A DNA stretch of 64,000 nt from CAVQBP01 sp963723205 (GCA_963723205.1 CAVRQC010000025.1:184642-248641); one strand, 5' to 3'; shown: positions 45,819 through 55,915, counted from the first letter of the stretch. Program-made: numbers and translations. Notes: generated from the letters alone by a model not told the origin.

Positions 45819-47207
45819 ATGAATAGTATGAATAAAAACTCTAAAATTTTAGTTTGCGACGATGATGAGACGCTTTGTTATTTATTAAAAGAACAGTTGC
45901 TTGAGGAAGGATTCTCAGTTGACACAGTTTATGATGGTGGTGATGCAATTGAAAATATTAAAAGAAAGAATTATGACCTGCTGCTTCTTGATTTGAATAT
46001 GAAAGAAGTTTCAGGTGAAGAAGTTTTAAAGTTTACTTCAGATTACAACTCATCGATTCAAGTAATAGTTTTAACCGCTCAAACTGAAGTTAGAAAAGCT
46101 ATCGAATGTATGAAATTAGGGGCTTATGATTATATAACTAAACCCTATAATTTTGATGAGCTGCTTTTAACTATTAACAGGGCCTTAGAACATAAAGATT
46201 TAATTGTAAAAACCACTATTCTTACTAACCAGGTTAACAAAAAACTTCCGCACAATATAATCGGTGAAAGTGAAGAACTTCAAAGAGTTATAAATCTCGC
46301 TAATAAATCTTCTATTTCCGATTCAAATATTTTAATTGAAGGAGAAACAGGAACCGGTAAAGAACTATTTGCAGAATATATACATAAACATTCTGAAAGA
46401 AGAGATAAACCATTTGTTGTAGTAAACTGCGCTTCTCTTCCTGATCAATTAATTGAAAGTGAGCTTTTCGGACATGAAAAAGGAGCTTTTACCGATGCAA
46501 AATCTATTAAACAAGGACTGGTAGAAATTGCACATGGAGGTACTCTTTTTTTAGATGAGATTGGAGAGCTAAGCCTTACGCTTCAACCCAAGCTTCTTCG
46601 TTTTCTTGAAAACGGTGAATATAGAAGAATAGGAGGAATTACTAATCTTACTTCAAATGTCAGGGTAATTGGTGCTACTAACAGGAATTTATTGGAAGAA
46701 GCAGATAATAAAAAATTCAGAAGAGATTTATTATTCAGACTGAATGTAATTACTCTTACTATTCCTCCATTAAGGGACAGGGAAGAAGACATAATTATTC
46801 TGGCAAAACATTTCCTGGAATCAAAATCACCTATCAGATCTCCTAAAAGACTTTCTTCAAGAGCCGAAAAAGTATTATTTAACTATAGTTTTCCGGGAAA
46901 CGTAAGGGAATTGGACCACATTATTGAACGTGCATTGATTTTTGCTGATAAAGATTTAATTGAACCCGAAGATTTGAATCTGCCCAGCAGTGTTACGCAG
47001 ACCATTCAAGACTCATATCAACAAGTTAACAATGATGATAATGGGCAGCAGGAATCTGTTTTAAGTATGGAAGAATTGGAAAGGAAACATATTGCCAGGG
47101 CTTTAAAATTAAATAGGTGGGATAGAACACAAACGGCTTATCAATTGGGAATTAGCCCAAAGACTTTATATACTAAAATAAAAAAATATGAGATTAAACA
47201 GGACTAA
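45819..47207 (+). CDS. NtrC-family response regulator (receiver-AAA+-Fis HTH)
   Basis: 462 residues. Receiver domain with Asp58 (LLLLDLNMKE), sigma-54-type AAA+ domain with Walker A GETGTGKE, the sigma-54-contact loop GAFTDA (in place of the usual GAFTGA), Walker B GGTLFLDEIG, and a C-terminal Fis-type HTH (TAYQLGISPKTLYTKIKKY). Such proteins activate sigma-54 promoters when phosphorylated. The next gene, 8 bp on, encodes a hybrid kinase that is likely its partner. Both face the pilus locus, so pilus genes are possible targets; that is inference. Confidence 0.95.
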   Translation: MNSMNKNSKILVCDDDETLCYLLKEQLLEEGFSVDTVYDGGDAIENIKRKNYDLLLLDLNMKEVSGEEVLKFTSDYNSSIQVIVLTAQTEVRKAIECMKLGAYDYITKPYNFDELLLTINRALEHKDLIVKTTILTNQVNKKLPHNIIGESEELQRVINLANKSSISDSNILIEGETGTGKELFAEYIHKHSERRDKPFVVVNCASLPDQLIESELFGHEKGAFTDAKSIKQGLVEIAHGGTLFLDEIGELSLTLQPKLLRFLENGEYRRIGGITNLTSNVRVIGATNRNLLEEADNKKFRRDLLFRLNVITLTIPPLRDREEDIIILAKHFLESKSPIRSPKRLSSRAEKVLFNYSFPGNVRELDHIIERALIFADKDLIEPEDLNLPSSVTQTIQDSYQQVNNDDNGQQESVLSMEELERKHIARALKLNRWDRTQTAYQLGISPKTLYTKIKKYEIKQD

Positions 47208-47215
47208 ATTTATAA

Positions 47216-49186
47216 ATGCTCAAAGAAATCATTTCTGAATATGCACTTTCAGAATTGTTGGAACAAAATGGTTCTGGATTAGCTATTGCGGATAAGGATA
47301 AGAAAATAATATGGTTCAACCAAAGGTTTAAAAAAAATTCAGGGGAAAAAAGATTAAAGGGAAGGGAGATTGATTCTGTATTTAAAGATATAGATCCCTT
47401 TTACTTTAATAAAATAAATATTAAAAAGTCTGTTGAAATTACACTACCGTCCTTAAGTAATTACTTAAAGATCACACCGCTGAGCTCTAAAAATAAGTTA
47501 AAGGGTTTTGTACTTTATCTTGAAAAGCTTAAAAAGGAAATCCCTGCTTCATTAGATGAGTCACCGCAAAAGAATCTCTTATTTCAGAAAGAATTCCAGA
47601 ATATTCTTTCCCAGTTAGTTATTGAAAAATCTCTGGATATATTATCTCAATCAATTTTAAATAGTTGTATAAAAATCAGCAGCAGCAGTTTTGGGATCAT
47701 TGTTTTTCATGTGGAAAATCAAAAATATGAATTTTTATTTAATGATCCCGGAAAACATCTTAAAAATACAGAAGAAATAAAAAAAGAAATAAGTGTTAAT
47801 TATTCCTTTATTATAAAATGGCTGAATATTAATAAACGTTCACTTTTAGCCTTTAACAAAACTTATAATATAGGATTTAATTTAACACAGGTTTTGTTAA
47901 GTGAAGCTTTAATAGTTTCTCCTTGTTTCTTTAATAATGATCTCATTGCAACAATTGTTTTGGGAGGAAAAGAAGTTTATAACTCTTTCGAGATTAATCA
48001 TATAGAACAATTTGCATCACTTTTATCATTTGCTGTAAGCAGTATAAGAACCAGGGAACTGAATGCGGCTTTGGAAAGCAGGTTATTGCAGTCGCAAAAG
48101 CTGGAGACTATCGGAAAGCTTACAAGCGGTATGGCTCATGATTTTAGCAATCTGCTTTCAAGTATTTTTGGTAGTTTAAACTTGTTGAAGAAAAGAGTAC
48201 CGGAAAGTGAGAATATTTACAGATTATTAGATAACATAGAAAACTGCTCTATAAGAGCCAAAGATTTAACCAAGGGATTGTTATCTTACGGAAAACCAAC
48301 ACCAAAAAGAAAAGAATTAATTAAGCCAAATTTACTACTCTCTGAAATATCAAAAGTTATCTCTCAAACTTTCCCGAAAATGATCAAGCTGGGAACAAAT
48401 ATTGAGAATAATCTCTATGATATTTTAGGCAACAGTACTGAAATATACCAGGTACTTTTAAATTTAAACGTTAATGCAAAAGAAGCAATTGAAGGTAATG
48501 GTACGATATTTCTTTCGGCAAGGAATATAACAATCGATGAAAAGAATATGATAAATTATCCTTTACTAGATAAAGGAAACTATGTTAATTTCACAGTAAG
48601 GGATACCGGCAGCGGTATTGATGAAGAAAATTTACAGAGAATATTTGATCCTTACTTTTCCACAAAGATAAAAGAGACAGGTTCTGGATTGGGCCTTTAT
48701 GTAACCTACGGTATTATAAAAGCTCATAAGGGGCATATCGAAGTCTCAAGTACTATAGGTGAAGGAACTGCTTTTGATGTTTTTATTCCTGCCTTTGAAC
48801 CTTCACACGTTGAAAAGTCTTCTTCAACAGAGAAAATTGTTCTTTTGGCTGACGATGAAATGATGCTTAGAGATCTATTGGCCGAACTTTTAGAATCTAA
48901 TGGCTATACTGTTATAAAAGTAGGCTCAGGGGTCGAAGCCTTGAAAGTATTAACAGAAGAAATAAAAGTAGATCTTGTAATTATGGATTACAGCATGCCC
49001 GAGATGAACGGACTTGAATGTGTTAATCGAATAAGGAAATTAAAATTCGAAATGCCGATTATTCTTTCTACAGGAAGCTTATCTTTGGAAAAAGATTTTA
49101 ATCCTAAAAAGATGGGAATTAATAGTCTCTTGGCTAAACCTTATGAATTCGATACTATGCTGGCAACTATCCAACAGTTAATTTAA
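47216..49186 (+). CDS. Cytoplasmic hybrid histidine kinase (PAS-GAF-like-HisKA-HATPase-receiver)
   Basis: 656 residues with no membrane helix. N-terminal PAS-like region (about 10-100), a GAF-like sensor (about 125-280), HisKA with His308 in KLTSGMAHDFSNLLSSIFGS, HATPase_c (VNAKEAI, RDTGSGID, GSGLGLYV) and a C-terminal receiver (MDYSMPEMNG with the phospho-Asp). The kinase core is of the NtrB-like type. It forms a two-gene unit with the NtrC-family regulator upstream. The receiver may act as a phosphate sink or step of a relay. Confidence 0.92.
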   Translation: MLKEIISEYALSELLEQNGSGLAIADKDKKIIWFNQRFKKNSGEKRLKGREIDSVFKDIDPFYFNKINIKKSVEITLPSLSNYLKITPLSSKNKLKGFVLYLEKLKKEIPASLDESPQKNLLFQKEFQNILSQLVIEKSLDILSQSILNSCIKISSSSFGIIVFHVENQKYEFLFNDPGKHLKNTEEIKKEISVNYSFIIKWLNINKRSLLAFNKTYNIGFNLTQVLLSEALIVSPCFFNNDLIATIVLGGKEVYNSFEINHIEQFASLLSFAVSSIRTRELNAALESRLLQSQKLETIGKLTSGMAHDFSNLLSSIFGSLNLLKKRVPESENIYRLLDNIENCSIRAKDLTKGLLSYGKPTPKRKELIKPNLLLSEISKVISQTFPKMIKLGTNIENNLYDILGNSTEIYQVLLNLNVNAKEAIEGNGTIFLSARNITIDEKNMINYPLLDKGNYVNFTVRDTGSGIDEENLQRIFDPYFSTKIKETGSGLGLYVTYGIIKAHKGHIEVSSTIGEGTAFDVFIPAFEPSHVEKSSSTEKIVLLADDEMMLRDLLAELLESNGYTVIKVGSGVEALKVLTEEIKVDLVIMDYSMPEMNGLECVNRIRKLKFEMPIILSTGSLSLEKDFNPKKMGINSLLAKPYEFDTMLATIQQLI

Positions 49187-49204
49187 GCTTAAAATAATAT
49201 TTAA

Positions 49205-49870
49205 TTATTCCTTCTTATCAACATCAATCATTTTTATATTTTTCACATATTCGGAAAAAACCGGCTGCTTAATGGCATGCATTTTGTTTAACACATCGTT
49301 TATCTCATTAACTGCAATTTCAATATATTCCAGTTTTTTTAATATTGCTTCTTTAGATATAGATTCTTTATTTAATTCTCTTTTTACTGCGGCTGCGGTT
49401 AGAGTAATAAGTGTTAATGGTTGTTTTATTTTATGGTTTGTTGTTACAACAGTTGCAGAAAAAGTATTTTTCTTTTCAACTTCCAAAACAAGTTTATGTG
49501 CTTCTGCTAATTTTAATGCAGAGTTTATACGCGCCAGAAGTTCAACTTGATTAAAAGGTTTTTTGATATAATCGAAAGCACCTGCTTCAAGCCCTTCCCT
49601 GGTATCTTCGGCATCTGATTTTGCTGTAACCAATATTATTGGTATATCTGCAGTAGCATTGTTTGCAACAAGAGTTTTACAAACCTCGATACCGGTAACT
49701 TCGGGCATCATAATATCAAGTAGAATTAAATCCGGATGTTCATTTATTGCCTTACTTATTCCGGATTTTCCTTCATAAGCTGTGATTACTTCGTAATCTT
49801 CATTTTCCAGCCTATCTTGAAGCATAAAAACATTTTCAGGTAAATCATCAATAACTAATATTTTTTTCAT
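49205..49870 (-). CDS. Response regulator with C-terminal orphan DHp (HisKA-like) domain
   Basis: 221 residues. Receiver (1-120) with Asp52 in LLDIMMPEVTG and Lys104 region YIKKPF. Residues about 135-200 resemble a histidine-kinase dimerisation helix pair, with His146 in TNHKIKQPLTLI (compare HEIRNPLT of kinases), but no HATPase_c domain follows, so it cannot phosphorylate itself. It overlaps the upstream hybrid kinase by 23 bases and so is cotranslated. It may act as a phosphotransfer adaptor, as in Spo0B-like or REC-DHp proteins; this is inference. Confidence 0.85.
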   Translation of the reverse strand: MKKILVIDDLPENVFMLQDRLENEDYEVITAYEGKSGISKAINEHPDLILLDIMMPEVTGIEVCKTLVANNATADIPIILVTAKSDAEDTREGLEAGAFDYIKKPFNQVELLARINSALKLAEAHKLVLEVEKKNTFSATVVTTNHKIKQPLTLITLTAAAVKRELNKESISKEAILKKLEYIEIAVNEINDVLNKMHAIKQPVFSEYVKNIKMIDVDKKE

Positions 49871-52800
49871 TTTCTGGTATAATTATTTGATTAAATATTT
49901 TTTTGAGCTTATAACTAATTAAGATTGAATTTACAGGCTTGGGAATAAAGTCCTCAAACCCGTGCTTTAGAATGATTTTTTTATCATCACTCATTGCTTT
50001 TGCTGAAACCGCAAATACCGGGATATCTTTTAATTTAGGATTTTCCTTAATCCTTTTTATTGTTTGAAAACCATCCATTTCAGGCATCATAATATCTAAC
50101 AAAATTAAATCAGGAGTCTTGTTTTCAAGTACCTTCAGACATTCAATGCCATTTTTTGCCAAAACAGTTTTACAATTACATGCCTGAATTAATTCACGCA
50201 GAGTATATAAAACTTCAGGCTCATCATCTACAATTAAAACTTCCCCGTAATATTCACGATTTTCTTCATCTATTAAATCATCAACAACTTCTCTGCCAAT
50301 CTTTTTATCTTCCCGCTTATGTTGAGAGGAAAATTCTTCCTGTAATTTTAGACGATCCCTAACTATTTTCAGTACATCTAAGGGATGATTTCTTCCTTCG
50401 ATGGTAATATTTTCCACAATGTTATTTAGCTCACCTTTTTCTTTTTCAGAAAATTCTTTTTCGGTGCTCAAAATTACAGGAATATTTCGCGTCTCTCTGT
50501 TAGTTCTTAACTGATGAGATAAAGTAATGCCATCCGTGGAATCCATTAATAAACTAATAATTACTAAATCGGGTTGAAGTTCAACAATTTTCTTGTAAGC
50601 ACTATTGTCATCTTGAATTGGATATAAAAGAATTGAATCATGAATAAATTCTTTCTTATATCTCTCAATTTCTTTTTTATCACTATCAACAATAACTATT
50701 TTCTTAACTTTCTTTTGGACCAGGTTTTCCAGCTTATTGAAAGCAGACAGTAATTTCTGTGCAGATATGGGTTTAACAAAATATTCAAAAGCACCAAGCC
50801 CAAAGCCTAAACTTTTGTCACTTATTATTGAAATTAAAATTACCGGGATGTCTTTAGTAAGAGGATTCTCCTTTAATTCTTTTAAAGTACTCCAGCCATC
50901 TTTCTTAGGCAGCATAATATCTAAAGTGATTGCAAAGGGCTGATATTTTACTGCTTCAGCAATTCCCTTTTCACCATCATCCGCAAAAATTACTTCGTAT
51001 CCTTTGGAAATTAAATACTGCCCAATTGTGTATCTTACTTCCTCGTCATCATCAATTACAAGCACCGGATTTTTTTTGTTTTTTTCCAGTACTTCGGGAT
51101 TTATTTCTGAAAAAATATTTTTAGTAATGGAATCTTCAAAGTTAATAGGAATTGTAAAGCTGAAGATAGACCCCTTACCGATTTCGCTTTGTACGGTAAG
51201 TTCCCCACTCAACAAATTGGCTATTTTCCTGCAAATTGATAGACCTAAACCAGTACCATTATATTTACGTGTACTGGTTCCATCAATTTGCCTGAATTCT
51301 TCAAAAATAATTTTTTGGTCTACTTCAGAGATACCGATACCGGAATCAATAACATCAAATTTTAGAATTTTATTATCTACCAAAGTAACGTGTAATTCTA
51401 CTGTACCATTTGCAGTAAATTTAACAGCGTTACCAATTAAATTCATTAAAACCTGAGTTATTTTTCCCCGATCAACATTAAGAATTATATTCGTATTTGA
51501 ATGTTTAAGGATTTTAAATTTAAGAGATTTTTTATCAACCAATGGCTTTACAATAGTTTCAATCTCAAGCAGAAAACCATCCAGAGTAACTTCTTCCGGA
51601 TGTATTTCCATCTTTCCGGCTTCTATCTTCGATAAATCAAGGATGTCATTTATCAGACCTAATAGTCTTTTACCACTAGTTAAAACTACCTGTAATCTTT
51701 GCGTATTTTTAGGAGAAAGCGAAGATTCTTCTAAAATGAGTTCTGTAAGTCCCAGAATTGAATTCATTGGAGTTCTCAATTCATGCGATATACTGGCAAG
51801 AAATTGAGATTTTAATAATGTTGATTCTTCAGCTTTTTGTTTTTGTATGGTTAATTCTTCAGCTTTTTCCTTTAGTTGATTGTGAAGCTGCAATAATGCT
51901 TCATTTTGTTTAGTTACTTGTTCGTTCTGTTTCTGGTAATCTTCATTTAATATTTTTAATTCATTTACTAAATTTTCAAGTTGTACCAAAGCTTTAGCAT
52001 TTGTCAAACCAATCGCAAGTTGTTCTTGTATATCAGTAAGATACTGTTTGGCTTCATCCGAAGGTTTGTCAATTGCTCCTAGTTCAAGAACAGCTATAAC
52101 TTTGTTATTATAAACAACCGGTTTTATTAACAAATTTTTTATTTGTAAAGAAAATATTCCGGTTTTAACAACCGGCATTTGATCGGTAAAATTGAATTCT
52201 ATTACTTCTTTGTTTTTTATTACCGGTTCAAAGAAAGATGACCTGTCGGCTAAGGTATAATTCTTCTCCAGTCCATATGAACATATTAAAGAAATATTTT
52301 TATTATCTACAGTATAAATAGCACCGACAGTAAAATTACAAGTCTGAATTATTTTTCTTAAAGCTGCCTCGGAAATTTCATTTAAAGTAGGATTCTGATT
52401 AATAAGTGTAATAAAATCAGAATATTCATTTCTCGCCTTTTGATTTTTACTTAAAACATCCATCATATTATTAAAAGCATTTGCGAGTTTACCTATTTCG
52501 TCATTGCTTTTAATATCAATTTTATTTGTAAATTTTCCCTCTTTAGTAAACTCAGTAGCTTTACTAAGCTGAGTTAAACGCTTCCGGATACTATCAGTTA
52601 AGACATAAGTTAATATTAGAGAAAGTATAACACCTGCAATACCAATTATTATTAAAATATATTTTAAATTATTTTTTAGATCTGAAGCTTCATTTAAAGT
52701 AGTAAAAATTATAAATTTAATCTGATTCCGTTTACCGACATCGGGAATTGTTTCGTATAAAGAAGCTAAAATATCCGTAGATTCCGTACTCTGGGAATAA

Positions 52801-53414
52801 ATTTTAGAGCTATTGGCTGAAGAAAGATTTTTGTAAGCCTGAGATAAGGCATAAATATATTTCTGGTTTTGTGAATTATTTGAAATTTCTAAAGGTGTAT
52901 CTTTCCATATAACAGCTATTTCAGCCCCGGTTTTCTGGGCAATTTCATCAAGCAATTTTTCATTTATTATTCTTCCATAATAATATTCCATACCATTTGG
53001 GGATTTATAGAATTTAACAACAGCGGCCGGATTTCTTTCTAAAAAAGTCTCAATAGAAAATTCGTTTTTGGGAATATTTATATCTTCTTTACATAAAACA
53101 GTTTTTAAATAACTAGAGTCTGTACTTAATTCAAAAATAAAATCAATATTTTTTCCGGGATATTGCTGGGGTAGTTTTTGAAATTTTTCGGTGAGTTTCT
53201 CATTACTATTAATTAGAAATAAAAAATCATCCTCCGAATTCTGAAATACTTCTCTGTATAAATAAGAAAAATTACTTACTGAATTACTAAGATATTTGGA
53301 TTGTTGAGAGGATAGTACGTTGTACATTATTGAGTAAAAGGTAAATGCAGAACTGCCTATAATCAATCCCACTACAGCAAAGGTTATAAAGAGTATACGG
53401 TAACTGATTTTCAT
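49848..53414 (-). CDS. Membrane hybrid histidine kinase with three receiver domains
   Basis: 1188 residues: TM1 (9-30), periplasmic sensor of about 215 residues, TM2 (251-271), HAMP (272-325), GAF (335-480), coiled coil (480-530), HisKA with His544 in FLASISHELRTPM, HATPase_c (about 655-760), receiver 1 (phospho-Asp832 in LDIMLPKKDG), receiver 2 (about 905-1020) and receiver 3 (about 1065-1180, LLDIMMPEMDG). In receiver 2 the expected phospho-Asp is Ser954 (VIISLLMDSTDG), so that domain is degenerate. Directly after the CheY-like gene and overlapping the REC-DHp gene, it forms a relay module at the end of the pilus locus. Confidence 0.93.
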   Translation of the reverse strand: MKISYRILFITFAVVGLIIGSSAFTFYSIMYNVLSSQQSKYLSNSVSNFSYLYREVFQNSEDDFLFLINSNEKLTEKFQKLPQQYPGKNIDFIFELSTDSSYLKTVLCKEDINIPKNEFSIETFLERNPAAVVKFYKSPNGMEYYYGRIINEKLLDEIAQKTGAEIAVIWKDTPLEISNNSQNQKYIYALSQAYKNLSSANSSKIYSQSTESTDILASLYETIPDVGKRNQIKFIIFTTLNEASDLKNNLKYILIIIGIAGVILSLILTYVLTDSIRKRLTQLSKATEFTKEGKFTNKIDIKSNDEIGKLANAFNNMMDVLSKNQKARNEYSDFITLINQNPTLNEISEAALRKIIQTCNFTVGAIYTVDNKNISLICSYGLEKNYTLADRSSFFEPVIKNKEVIEFNFTDQMPVVKTGIFSLQIKNLLIKPVVYNNKVIAVLELGAIDKPSDEAKQYLTDIQEQLAIGLTNAKALVQLENLVNELKILNEDYQKQNEQVTKQNEALLQLHNQLKEKAEELTIQKQKAEESTLLKSQFLASISHELRTPMNSILGLTELILEESSLSPKNTQRLQVVLTSGKRLLGLINDILDLSKIEAGKMEIHPEEVTLDGFLLEIETIVKPLVDKKSLKFKILKHSNTNIILNVDRGKITQVLMNLIGNAVKFTANGTVELHVTLVDNKILKFDVIDSGIGISEVDQKIIFEEFRQIDGTSTRKYNGTGLGLSICRKIANLLSGELTVQSEIGKGSIFSFTIPINFEDSITKNIFSEINPEVLEKNKKNPVLVIDDDEEVRYTIGQYLISKGYEVIFADDGEKGIAEAVKYQPFAITLDIMLPKKDGWSTLKELKENPLTKDIPVILISIISDKSLGFGLGAFEYFVKPISAQKLLSAFNKLENLVQKKVKKIVIVDSDKKEIERYKKEFIHDSILLYPIQDDNSAYKKIVELQPDLVIISLLMDSTDGITLSHQLRTNRETRNIPVILSTEKEFSEKEKGELNNIVENITIEGRNHPLDVLKIVRDRLKLQEEFSSQHKREDKKIGREVVDDLIDEENREYYGEVLIVDDEPEVLYTLRELIQACNCKTVLAKNGIECLKVLENKTPDLILLDIMMPEMDGFQTIKRIKENPKLKDIPVFAVSAKAMSDDKKIILKHGFEDFIPKPVNSILISYKLKKIFNQIIIPENEKNISY

Positions 53415-53416
53415 GA

Positions 53417-53782
53417 CTATTCATCTGACTGGAGGACTTTTCTAATAGTTATTAAAAGCTCATCAAAATCATAAGGTTTACTTATAAAATCATTTGCACC
53501 CATTTTTGCAGAGTCAATTGCACTTTTAACATCCGCATAACCTGTTAATACAATAACTTTCATTTTTTGCTCCCTCCTTCCCAGTTCTTTAAGTACATCA
53601 AAACCGTCATGCTCAGGCATCTTTAAGTCAAGAAGCATTAAATCGACTTTGTTATTCGATATATAATCGAAAGCATAAAATCCATTGTTAAAATATTCGA
53701 CTTCGTAACCAACCTCTGTAAGCTCTTCTTTAAGAACTGTACAGAGGTTAACATCATCATCAATAATTAAAAGTGATTCCAT
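53417..53782 (-). CDS. CheY-like single-domain response regulator
   Basis: 121 residues from ATG 53782; a longer frame from 53812 would overlap the secretin's end by 23 bases. A single receiver domain: IIDDDVN acidic pocket, Asp52 in LLDLKMPEHDG, Thr/Lys at VLTGYAD and SKPYDF. No output domain, so it works by protein contact, as PilG/PilH do in pilus systems. Located between the secretin gene and the large hybrid kinase, it is a natural link between the signalling relay and the pilus machine. Confidence 0.93.
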   Translation of the reverse strand: MESLLIIDDDVNLCTVLKEELTEVGYEVEYFNNGFYAFDYISNNKVDLMLLDLKMPEHDGFDVLKELGRREQKMKVIVLTGYADVKSAIDSAKMGANDFISKPYDFDELLITIRKVLQSDE

Positions 53783-53789
53783 TTTATAC

Positions 53790-55007
53790 TTACTTGGTAT
53801 CTGTTTCTGCATTAAATTTATAAATTCTCATCCTTTCACGCTGTTTCAACAATTCATCTTTTAATGGACTCTCAGAACGCACACCAGCTAATCTTTCTTT
53901 TAGTGTAGGTATGAGATCGGCTTTCAATAAAATTACTAATTCTTTTTTAGTAGTTGCTATATGATCGCTTCCAAATACATATCTTAATCCGAAGAACCAC
54001 CATGGAAGATCTTTTAGAAATGGCACACCAGCTCTTGTTTTCTGATTCTCATTAACAAACAATCCGCCGATTGCAGTTTCTTCTCCATCCAACATTACGA
54101 TTTGTGTGCTAGCCTGTGTTTTGTTTATAATTGTTGTAGTAGGATCAGGAACAAATGAGCTTCTTTCCACATTGATATTTAACAAAACATAATCTACGCC
54201 ATCTTCTTTATAAATATATGGGATCACATCAATGATTGAACCGGTAGAAAAGAATTTTTCAACCACGTTCCCAGCAAAATCTCTTTGCTTAACTGAAATA
54301 TCCTGGCCTACCTGAATTCTTCCTTTTTGTCCATCTCTTACTGCTATATTAGGGCTCGCAATAATTTCACCAATACCTTGGTTTTCAAAAAATTTGAATA
54401 CAGCAGTTGCGTGACCAAAGAAGCTGCCCGAGGAAAAATCACCATATCCACCTAAAGTTGCGGTTTTTTGGCTCGAAAGATAAGGAGTGATCCCGACAGA
54501 GTCCCCTGATAAAGCGCTTAATCCAAAACCTTTTCCAGATAACATAGCCTGCCAGTTAAGTCCCCTGTCTTTGGCTAACTGATCATCTAATTCAAAGAAT
54601 ACTGCTGAAATTTTTACTTCCCGAACATCAACCGAAGCATACGTATCGGCAGAACGTTTTTCTGTTGCCTCATCTTTCTTCTTAACCACAATAACATTGT
54701 CTTTATCTTCATAAACTAAACCAGCCATCTGGACAATAATTACTAAAGCTTTATCATAACGCATGTTTTGGATTTCTACTCCTATCGGCGTATTGGAATC
54801 AACCGTAGAGACAATTTTCTTTCCTGTTGTACTTTCGCTTACTTTGCTTAATAATGCAATCGCTTTATTAAAAGGAAGATCCGACGAAAGGGTAACCAGT
54901 TCATTAGGATTCGTATACTCCTTAAGATCATTCTCTAAATACTGCTGTGAGAATGCAGGAAGAGTAATAAGCAGTACAAGGATTATGGAGGTTATAATAG
55001 TTTTCAT
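53790..55007 (-). CDS. Short secretin (PilQ/GspD family)
   Basis: 405 residues. Signal peptide (MKTIITSIILVLLITLPAFS), a single small N-terminal domain (about 30-125), then the secretin core with VKISAVFFELDD, EIIASPNIAVRDGQKGRIQV, the S..DVIPYI strand and the final IGGLFVNENQKTRAGVPFLK signature. Secretins form the outer-membrane ring through which pili or secreted proteins pass. It is much shorter than PilQ (about 700) or GspD (about 650), because most of the N domains are missing. Follows the PilO-PilP fusion gene by 11 bp. Confidence 0.93.
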   Translation of the reverse strand: MKTIITSIILVLLITLPAFSQQYLENDLKEYTNPNELVTLSSDLPFNKAIALLSKVSESTTGKKIVSTVDSNTPIGVEIQNMRYDKALVIIVQMAGLVYEDKDNVIVVKKKDEATEKRSADTYASVDVREVKISAVFFELDDQLAKDRGLNWQAMLSGKGFGLSALSGDSVGITPYLSSQKTATLGGYGDFSSGSFFGHATAVFKFFENQGIGEIIASPNIAVRDGQKGRIQVGQDISVKQRDFAGNVVEKFFSTGSIIDVIPYIYKEDGVDYVLLNINVERSSFVPDPTTTIINKTQASTQIVMLDGEETAIGGLFVNENQKTRAGVPFLKDLPWWFFGLRYVFGSDHIATTKKELVILLKADLIPTLKERLAGVRSESPLKDELLKQRERMRIYKFNAETDTK

Positions 55008-55018
55008 TTTACTCTCTC

Positions 55019-55915
55019 TTATTTCTTTTTGTTTTTATTATCTTCTTCTTTTTGTAATTGCAGATCAACTTTATCAATTATACCCCCTTTATTTATAATA
55101 AAGTGAACTAATTTATTATCATAATCTATTTTAGTTAAATAACCTAAATAAACCGGTTCTCCTTCCCACAAAAGATAAGTACTCCCTTTTGCATCGGATA
55201 GGAAAGCGCCTTCAGGAACGAGTGCGAGTAATTTTGCTCCCTGCACATCTAGAAGGTTATCCAAATTAGGTGGAATTTCTTTTCTTATTAAGGGATAAAA
55301 TGCATCATAAACATCTCTCGTGCGTAAATCATTTTCAACAAGCTTTGCTGTTGCAAACCTGTCATTTTGAGAGTAGTATACTTTTACCATCATGCTAAAC
55401 TTAACATCAAAGTACGGCATTCCATCATCATCTGTTGAAATTAAATTGCTCATATTTATAGATGATAATTTCTTTAATTCCTTGCTTTGTTCAACTGCAT
55501 AAATTAATTGATAAACTTCAGAATATTTACCGCTTCCTTTCAGATTATATTGGTAGAAAGAAAATTCCTTATCCTGACCATTATCTGTATATTCGACATC
55601 TACATGAGTCTGGGGAGAAAAACCGGAGGTAACATCAGTTACAAAATCAAAAAATTTAATTGAAGAAAGATTTTGGGGTATATTAAATTCTCTGCTTGCT
55701 AATATTGAATCCAACGATCTTGATTTGACTACAAGCCCCTCGTACTGTTTAGCCAAGCTCTCTTTATTATATGCATGTGCCTTTAACTCATTCAGCTGAT
55801 CCCTTTTATCGGAAATTTTGCCGCGCTGAATTCCAAAGACAAAAATACCTCCGGCAATTAATATTACTATCAATACGCCTAAAAGGGCTAACGTGTTTTT
55901 AAGTTTTCTATTCAT
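55019..55915 (-). CDS. PilO-PilP fusion-like protein
   Basis: 298 residues. An N-terminal membrane helix (8-27) is followed by a periplasmic coiled coil (about 28-75) and a PilO-like alpha/beta domain (about 80-200). After it comes a PilP-like beta domain (about 220-285; LALVPEGAFLSDAKGSTYLL, VHFIINKGGIIDKV). In other systems PilO pairs with PilN and PilP contacts the secretin; here both roles appear joined. It overlaps pilMN by 4 bases. Assignment is by position and pattern; the sequences are too divergent to be certain of each half. Confidence 0.7.
   Translation of the reverse strand: MNRKLKNTLALLGVLIVILIAGGIFVFGIQRGKISDKRDQLNELKAHAYNKESLAKQYEGLVVKSRSLDSILASREFNIPQNLSSIKFFDFVTDVTSGFSPQTHVDVEYTDNGQDKEFSFYQYNLKGSGKYSEVYQLIYAVEQSKELKKLSSINMSNLISTDDDGMPYFDVKFSMMVKVYYSQNDRFATAKLVENDLRTRDVYDAFYPLIRKEIPPNLDNLLDVQGAKLLALVPEGAFLSDAKGSTYLLWEGEPVYLGYLTKIDYDNKLVHFIINKGGIIDKVDLQLQKEEDNKNKKK

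Noticed and set aside
45590..45826. A 78-codon plus-strand ORF between the tRNA and the NtrC gene
   Set aside because: It runs straight through tRNA-Lys on the other strand and overlaps the start of the NtrC-family gene, with no protein-like pattern of its own.
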